In this document: one piece after another, positions 6,858 to 9,066 of the stretch | Position numbering within the stretch: the stretch's first letter is position 1 | Layout: each line of letters opens with the position of its first letter | Source: Modestobacter sp. | GTDB lineage: Bacteria > Actinomycetota > Actinomycetes > Mycobacteriales > Geodermatophilaceae | Assembly (NCBI GenBank): GCA_025965635.1 | Contig: JAOPWO010000238.1 | Span: 1-9,066, forward strand | Length of the DNA stretch: 9,066 bases | Direction: 5' to 3' | The notes under the pieces: generated by a model | Database searches by the model: none | Seen by the model: the letters and a program-made list of their open reading frames with translations, nothing else | What the model was told of the DNA's origin: nothing | Position numbers and translations under genes: made by a program

Positions 6858-7322
6858 ATGAGCACCCCCATGACCGTCGACGGCGTCGACGGCGTCAAGA
6901 GCCTGGTCGGCAAGGACCTCGGCACCACCGACTGGGTCGAGATCACCCAGGAGAAGGTCAACCTCTTCGCCGACGCCACCGGCGACCACCAGTGGATCCA
7001 CGTCGACCCGGAGCGGGCGAGGAAGGAGAGCCCGTTCGGCGGGCCGATCGCGCACGGCTACCTGACCCTGTCGCTGGCCCCGCTGTTCCTGCCGCAGCTG
7101 ATGAACTTCACCGGCTTCTCGATGGGCGTCAACTACGGCACCGAGAAGGTCCGCTTCCCCTCGCCGGTGCCCGTCGGCAGCAAGCTGCGGGCCGGTGCCG
7201 TCATCGACGACGTCACCGACATCAAGGGCGGCATCCAGATGCAGGTCACCATCACCTTCGAGGTCGAGGGCAGCAGCAAGCCGGCCTGCGTGGCGACGCT
7301 GGTCCTCCGGCAGTACGTGTGA
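6858..7322 (+). CDS. MaoC-family (R)-specific enoyl-CoA hydratase-like protein
   Basis: The 154-residue single hot-dog-domain protein has the hydratase signature FADATGDHQWIHVDPERA, giving the Asp43 and His48 dyad (D-x4-H) that activates water in PhaJ-type hydratases. It continues with SPFGGPIAHGYLTLSL, also diagnostic. The middle NYGTEKVRFPSPVPVGSKLR matches the family's substrate loop and strand order. It probably hydrates a trans-2-enoyl-CoA formed by the acyl-CoA dehydrogenase of the same operon. ATG at 6858 is preceded by TAGGAG (6845-6850), which includes the ligase stop, at a 7-nt spacing. The length fits stand-alone members. It could also act as a dehydratase in the reverse sense. Confidence 0.92.
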   Translation: MSTPMTVDGVDGVKSLVGKDLGTTDWVEITQEKVNLFADATGDHQWIHVDPERARKESPFGGPIAHGYLTLSLAPLFLPQLMNFTGFSMGVNYGTEKVRFPSPVPVGSKLRAGAVIDDVTDIKGGIQMQVTITFEVEGSSKPACVATLVLRQYV

Positions 7323-7327
7323 TGCCG

Positions 7328-7384
7328 GGACGGCGGTCCGGAGGCGCGCCCCATCGAGCGCCGGCCGCACCCGGACCGCCGTCC
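7328..7384 (+). terminator. Strong GC hairpin after the MaoC gene (candidate terminator or attenuator)
   Basis: A perfect 14-bp inverted repeat pairs 7328-7341 (GGACGGCGGTCCGG) with 7371-7384, with a 29-nt loop. The loop contains a smaller stem, GGCGC (7343-7347) with GCGCC (7358-7362). It begins 6 bp after the MaoC stop. There is no T-run, as is common for actinobacterial hairpins, so it may stop, pause or stabilise the transcript. The genes beyond continue in the same direction, so partial readthrough or a polar drop in expression is the likely effect. Confidence 0.5.
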
Positions 7385-7421
7385 GCCCGCGGAACGGGAC
7401 GGCGGCGGTGACGGCCCGCCG

Positions 7422-7568
7422 GTCGACCTGGCCGAGCTGACCTCCTCCGTCCGCGACCGCTCCGCCCGCGCCGCCATCGACACCCTCCCCAGCGACCTGC
7501 CGCCGGCCTCCCACGTGCAGTGCGAGGTCATCGCCACGGTCACCGACGACCCGAAGGAACGCTCGTGA
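7422..7568 (+). pseudogene. Unrecognised 48-codon reading-frame remnant before the LigJ-like gene
   Basis: This stretch reads VDLAELTSSVRDRSARAAID, then TLPSDLPPASHVQCEVIATV and TDDPKERS, with nearly every codon ending in G or C. That is good coding character. Its TGA (7566-7568) overlaps the GTG of the next gene in the same GTGA pattern seen elsewhere in the operon. However, no ATG, GTG or TTG exists in frame between the MaoC stop and the segment; the first is a GTG near 7515. It is probably the 3' end of a gene whose 5' part was deleted, perhaps kept because it carries the ribosome binding site AAGGAA. I do not recognise the family. A CTG start at 7428 or a frameshifted entry cannot be excluded. 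Confidence 0.4.
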
Positions 7569-8575
7569 TCATCGACGCCCATGCCCACGTCCTCGCCCCC
7601 GAGGTCTTCTACGCCTACCGGGCGCAGCTGATCGGGCACGGCGGCTACCACCAGGACGGGCCCAACTACTCCGACGAGGCGCTCGCCGGCGCGGCCGCGG
7701 CCAACGTGCGGATCATGGACGGCGTCGGGACCGACGTGCAGTTCCTCTCGCCGCGGCCGTTCCAGCAGATGCACTCGGCCAGGCCGGCCGGCATCGTGCA
7801 CCGCTGGATCGGCGCGAACAACGACGTCATCGCCAAGACCGTCGCGCTGCACCCGGACCGTTTCGCCGGGGTGGCCGGGCTGCCGCTGGCCGCCGGTGCC
7901 CCGGTCGAGTCCTGCCTCGACGAGCTCACCCGCGCGGTCGAGGAGCTCGGCTTCATCGGGCTGTCGCTGAACCCGGACCCCTACGAGGGGACCGGGCACA
8001 CCCCGACCCTCGGCGACGAGTTCTGGTACCCGCTGTGGGAGAAGATGGTCGCCCTCGACGTGCCGGCGCTCGTCCACTCCGCGGGCTGCTTCAACGGCCG
8101 CGAGGTCTACAGCGACCACTTCATCACCGAGGAGTCGATCGCCGTCCTCTCGCTGATGCGGTCGCGCACGTTCCTCGACTTCCCCGACCTGAAGATCATC
8201 GTCGGGCACGGCGGTGGATCGGTGCCGTACCAGATCGGCCGCTGGAAGGCCGCCCGGCTGGCTCCCGGCCTGGGCAACGACGCCCTCGACGAGCGGTTCG
8301 AGGTCTCCCTGCGCCGGCTGTGGTTCGACACCTGCCTCTACGACCAGTCCTCGCTGGTCCACCTGTTCAACACCGTCGGCCCCGACCGGGTGCTGTTCGG
8401 CACCGAGAAGCCCGGCAGCGGGTCGGTGACCGACCCGGACACCGGCCGCCCCTTCGACGACCTCAAGCCGGTGATCGAGGGCATCACCTCGCTCACCGAC
8501 GAGGACCGCGCCGCGGTGTTCGAGGGCAACGCCCGCCAGGTCTTCAGCCGTTGGAAGGGTTCGGCGCCGGCATGA
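7565..8575 (+). CDS. LigJ-like amidohydrolase (4-oxalomesaconate hydratase family)
   Basis: The 336-residue TIM-barrel protein resembles LigJ, which hydrates 4-oxalomesaconate in protocatechuate/gallate meta-cleavage. Shared features are an N-terminal DAHAH motif (His6, His8), LNPDPYEGTGHTP followed by EFWYPLWEKMVALDVPALVH (His171), IIVGHGGGSVPYQIGRW (His215), LWFDTCLYDQ and LFGTEKPGSG (Glu281, where most amidohydrolases have Asp). In LigJ the equivalent residues bind zinc and drive catalysis, at very similar numbers as I recall. GTG at 7565 follows AAGGAA (7554-7559) at 5-nt spacing, and the stop overlaps the next gene (ATGA). The reaction may be hydration or C-C hydrolysis of an oxo- or enol-diacid. 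No other meta-cleavage genes are visible here, so the exact substrate probably differs from LigJ's. Confidence 0.85.
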   Translation: MIIDAHAHVLAPEVFYAYRAQLIGHGGYHQDGPNYSDEALAGAAAANVRIMDGVGTDVQFLSPRPFQQMHSARPAGIVHRWIGANNDVIAKTVALHPDRFAGVAGLPLAAGAPVESCLDELTRAVEELGFIGLSLNPDPYEGTGHTPTLGDEFWYPLWEKMVALDVPALVHSAGCFNGREVYSDHFITEESIAVLSLMRSRTFLDFPDLKIIVGHGGGSVPYQIGRWKAARLAPGLGNDALDERFEVSLRRLWFDTCLYDQSSLVHLFNTVGPDRVLFGTEKPGSGSVTDPDTGRPFDDLKPVIEGITSLTDEDRAAVFEGNARQVFSRWKGSAPA

Positions 8576-9066
8576 CCGCGCTGGCCGTCGGCGAGCTCGC
8601 CGACCTGCGGGACACCGTCGCCGGTGCGTTGCGGCAGGCCTGGGGGGAGCCTCAGGCGGCCGGGCGGTCCGACGCCGGCTCGGCGCTGCTCGGCTCCGCC
8701 TGGCAGGTCGCGGCCCAGCAGGGCTGGACCGAGCTCGCCCCCGAGGACGCGCTCGACGCGCTGCTGGCGGTCGTGACCGAGCTGGGCCGGCTGGCCTGCC
8801 CCCTCCCGCTGGCCGACGTCTACGTGGTCACCCAGCTGCTGGCCGGTGCGGAGGGGACCGGCGAGCTGGTCGCCGCGATCGGGGAGGGCCGGGTGCGCCC
8901 GGTCGTCGCCGCGGCGGAGTCGGCGGCCGGTGGCGTCGTCCGGTACGTGGAGGCCGCGCAGGCGGCCACGCACGTGGTCCTCCTGCCGGCCGGGGACGGC
9001 GAGGTCACGCTGGCGCCGATCACCGCCGTGCGGCCGACCCCGGGCATCCCGCAGCCGGAGTGGTCG
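8572..9066 (+). CDS. Acyl-CoA dehydrogenase, N-terminal part (continues beyond the window)
   Basis: The first 165 residues are present and run in frame to the last base. They look like the N-terminal helical domain and the start of the middle beta domain of an acyl-CoA dehydrogenase: TVAGALRQAW, then AWQVAAQQGWTELAPEDALD, then LLAVVTELGRLACPLPLADV, and later the start of a beta-rich segment. Such enzymes are FAD-dependent and introduce the alpha-beta double bond in acyl-CoA. The usual Gly-rich GGxG after the PEE-like segment is absent, which recalls the non-catalytic partner subunits of heteromeric actinobacterial FadE pairs. The catalytic Glu region is outside the window, so this cannot be decided here. 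ATG at 8572 overlaps the preceding TGA; GGAAGGG lies about 12 nt upstream. Confidence 0.75.
   Translation, partial: MTALAVGELADLRDTVAGALRQAWGEPQAAGRSDAGSALLGSAWQVAAQQGWTELAPEDALDALLAVVTELGRLACPLPLADVYVVTQLLAGAEGTGELVAAIGEGRVRPVVAAAESAAGGVVRYVEAAQAATHVVLLPAGDGEVTLAPITAVRPTPGIPQPEWS

Noticed and set aside
4808..6979. Very long minus-strand open frame (over 700 codons) opposite amidohydrolase 1 and ligase copy 2
   Set aside because: It reads as low-complexity Gly, Val, Asp and Arg with no domain motif, and mirrors the plus-strand codon bias. It is a typical antisense shadow in GC-rich coding DNA.
6858..7568. Possible stop-codon readthrough joining MaoC to the orphan segment, since both are in the same frame
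   Set aside because: MaoC is complete at 154 residues, the intervening codons look like hairpin DNA rather than protein, and there is no recoding signal. A shared frame has a one-in-three chance.
7133..8362. Long minus-strand open frame opposite the LigJ-like gene
   Set aside because: No recognisable motif, and it spans two real genes and the gap. The opposite strand carries clear family motifs throughout.
1..9066. CRISPR arrays, tRNA or rRNA genes, insertion sequences, phage genes
   Set aside because: No spaced direct repeats, cloverleaf-like segments, transposase motifs or terminal inverted repeats were seen on either strand.

Overview
The window is very GC-rich. Its coding frames have almost only G or C at third codon positions, and GTG starts and 4-bp stop/start overlaps are common. 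This points to a high-GC actinomycete. A Geodermatophilaceae- or Pseudonocardia-like origin is my guess from overall style, not something the sequence proves. No RNA genes, CRISPR arrays or insertion sequences were seen.

Layout: (1) Positions 1-540 hold degraded aldehyde dehydrogenase sequence: a plus-strand remnant with a large internal deletion, a frame change and a lost catalytic Cys, followed by a minus-strand remnant from the middle of an aldehyde dehydrogenase. (2) Positions 540-2156, minus strand, encode an acyl-CoA synthetase of the FadD19/FadD17-like branch. (3) Positions 2157-2356 form a divergent control region with a 62-bp imperfect palindrome and a 14-codon leader ORF with an excellent ribosome binding site. 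The leader overlaps the start of (4), a PaaX-family regulator at 2357-3253. (5) A sigma70-type promoter (TTGACG, 17 bp, TAACTT) at 3287-3315 precedes a plus-strand operon: Hsd4A-like short-chain dehydrogenase, amidohydrolase 1, a second FadD19-like acyl-CoA synthetase, a MaoC hydratase, a 242-bp gap with a 14-bp-stem hairpin and an orphan reading-frame remnant, a LigJ-like amidohydrolase, and the start of an acyl-CoA dehydrogenase that runs off the right edge.

Together the genes look like an inducible catabolic cluster. A carboxylic acid would be activated to its CoA thioester (two ligases), then pass through beta-oxidation-like steps: dehydrogenation (acyl-CoA dehydrogenase), hydration (MaoC) and hydroxyacyl oxidation (SDR). 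Two TIM-barrel amidohydrolases would supply hydrolytic, hydratase or decarboxylase steps typical of ring-derived compounds. The PaaX-like protein probably senses a pathway CoA ester. The substrate cannot be read from sequence. Steroid-side-chain-like, cyclic or aromatic acids are the plausible classes, because the ligases and the SDR resemble mycobacterial cholesterol-catabolism enzymes and one amidohydrolase resembles 4-oxalomesaconate hydratase.
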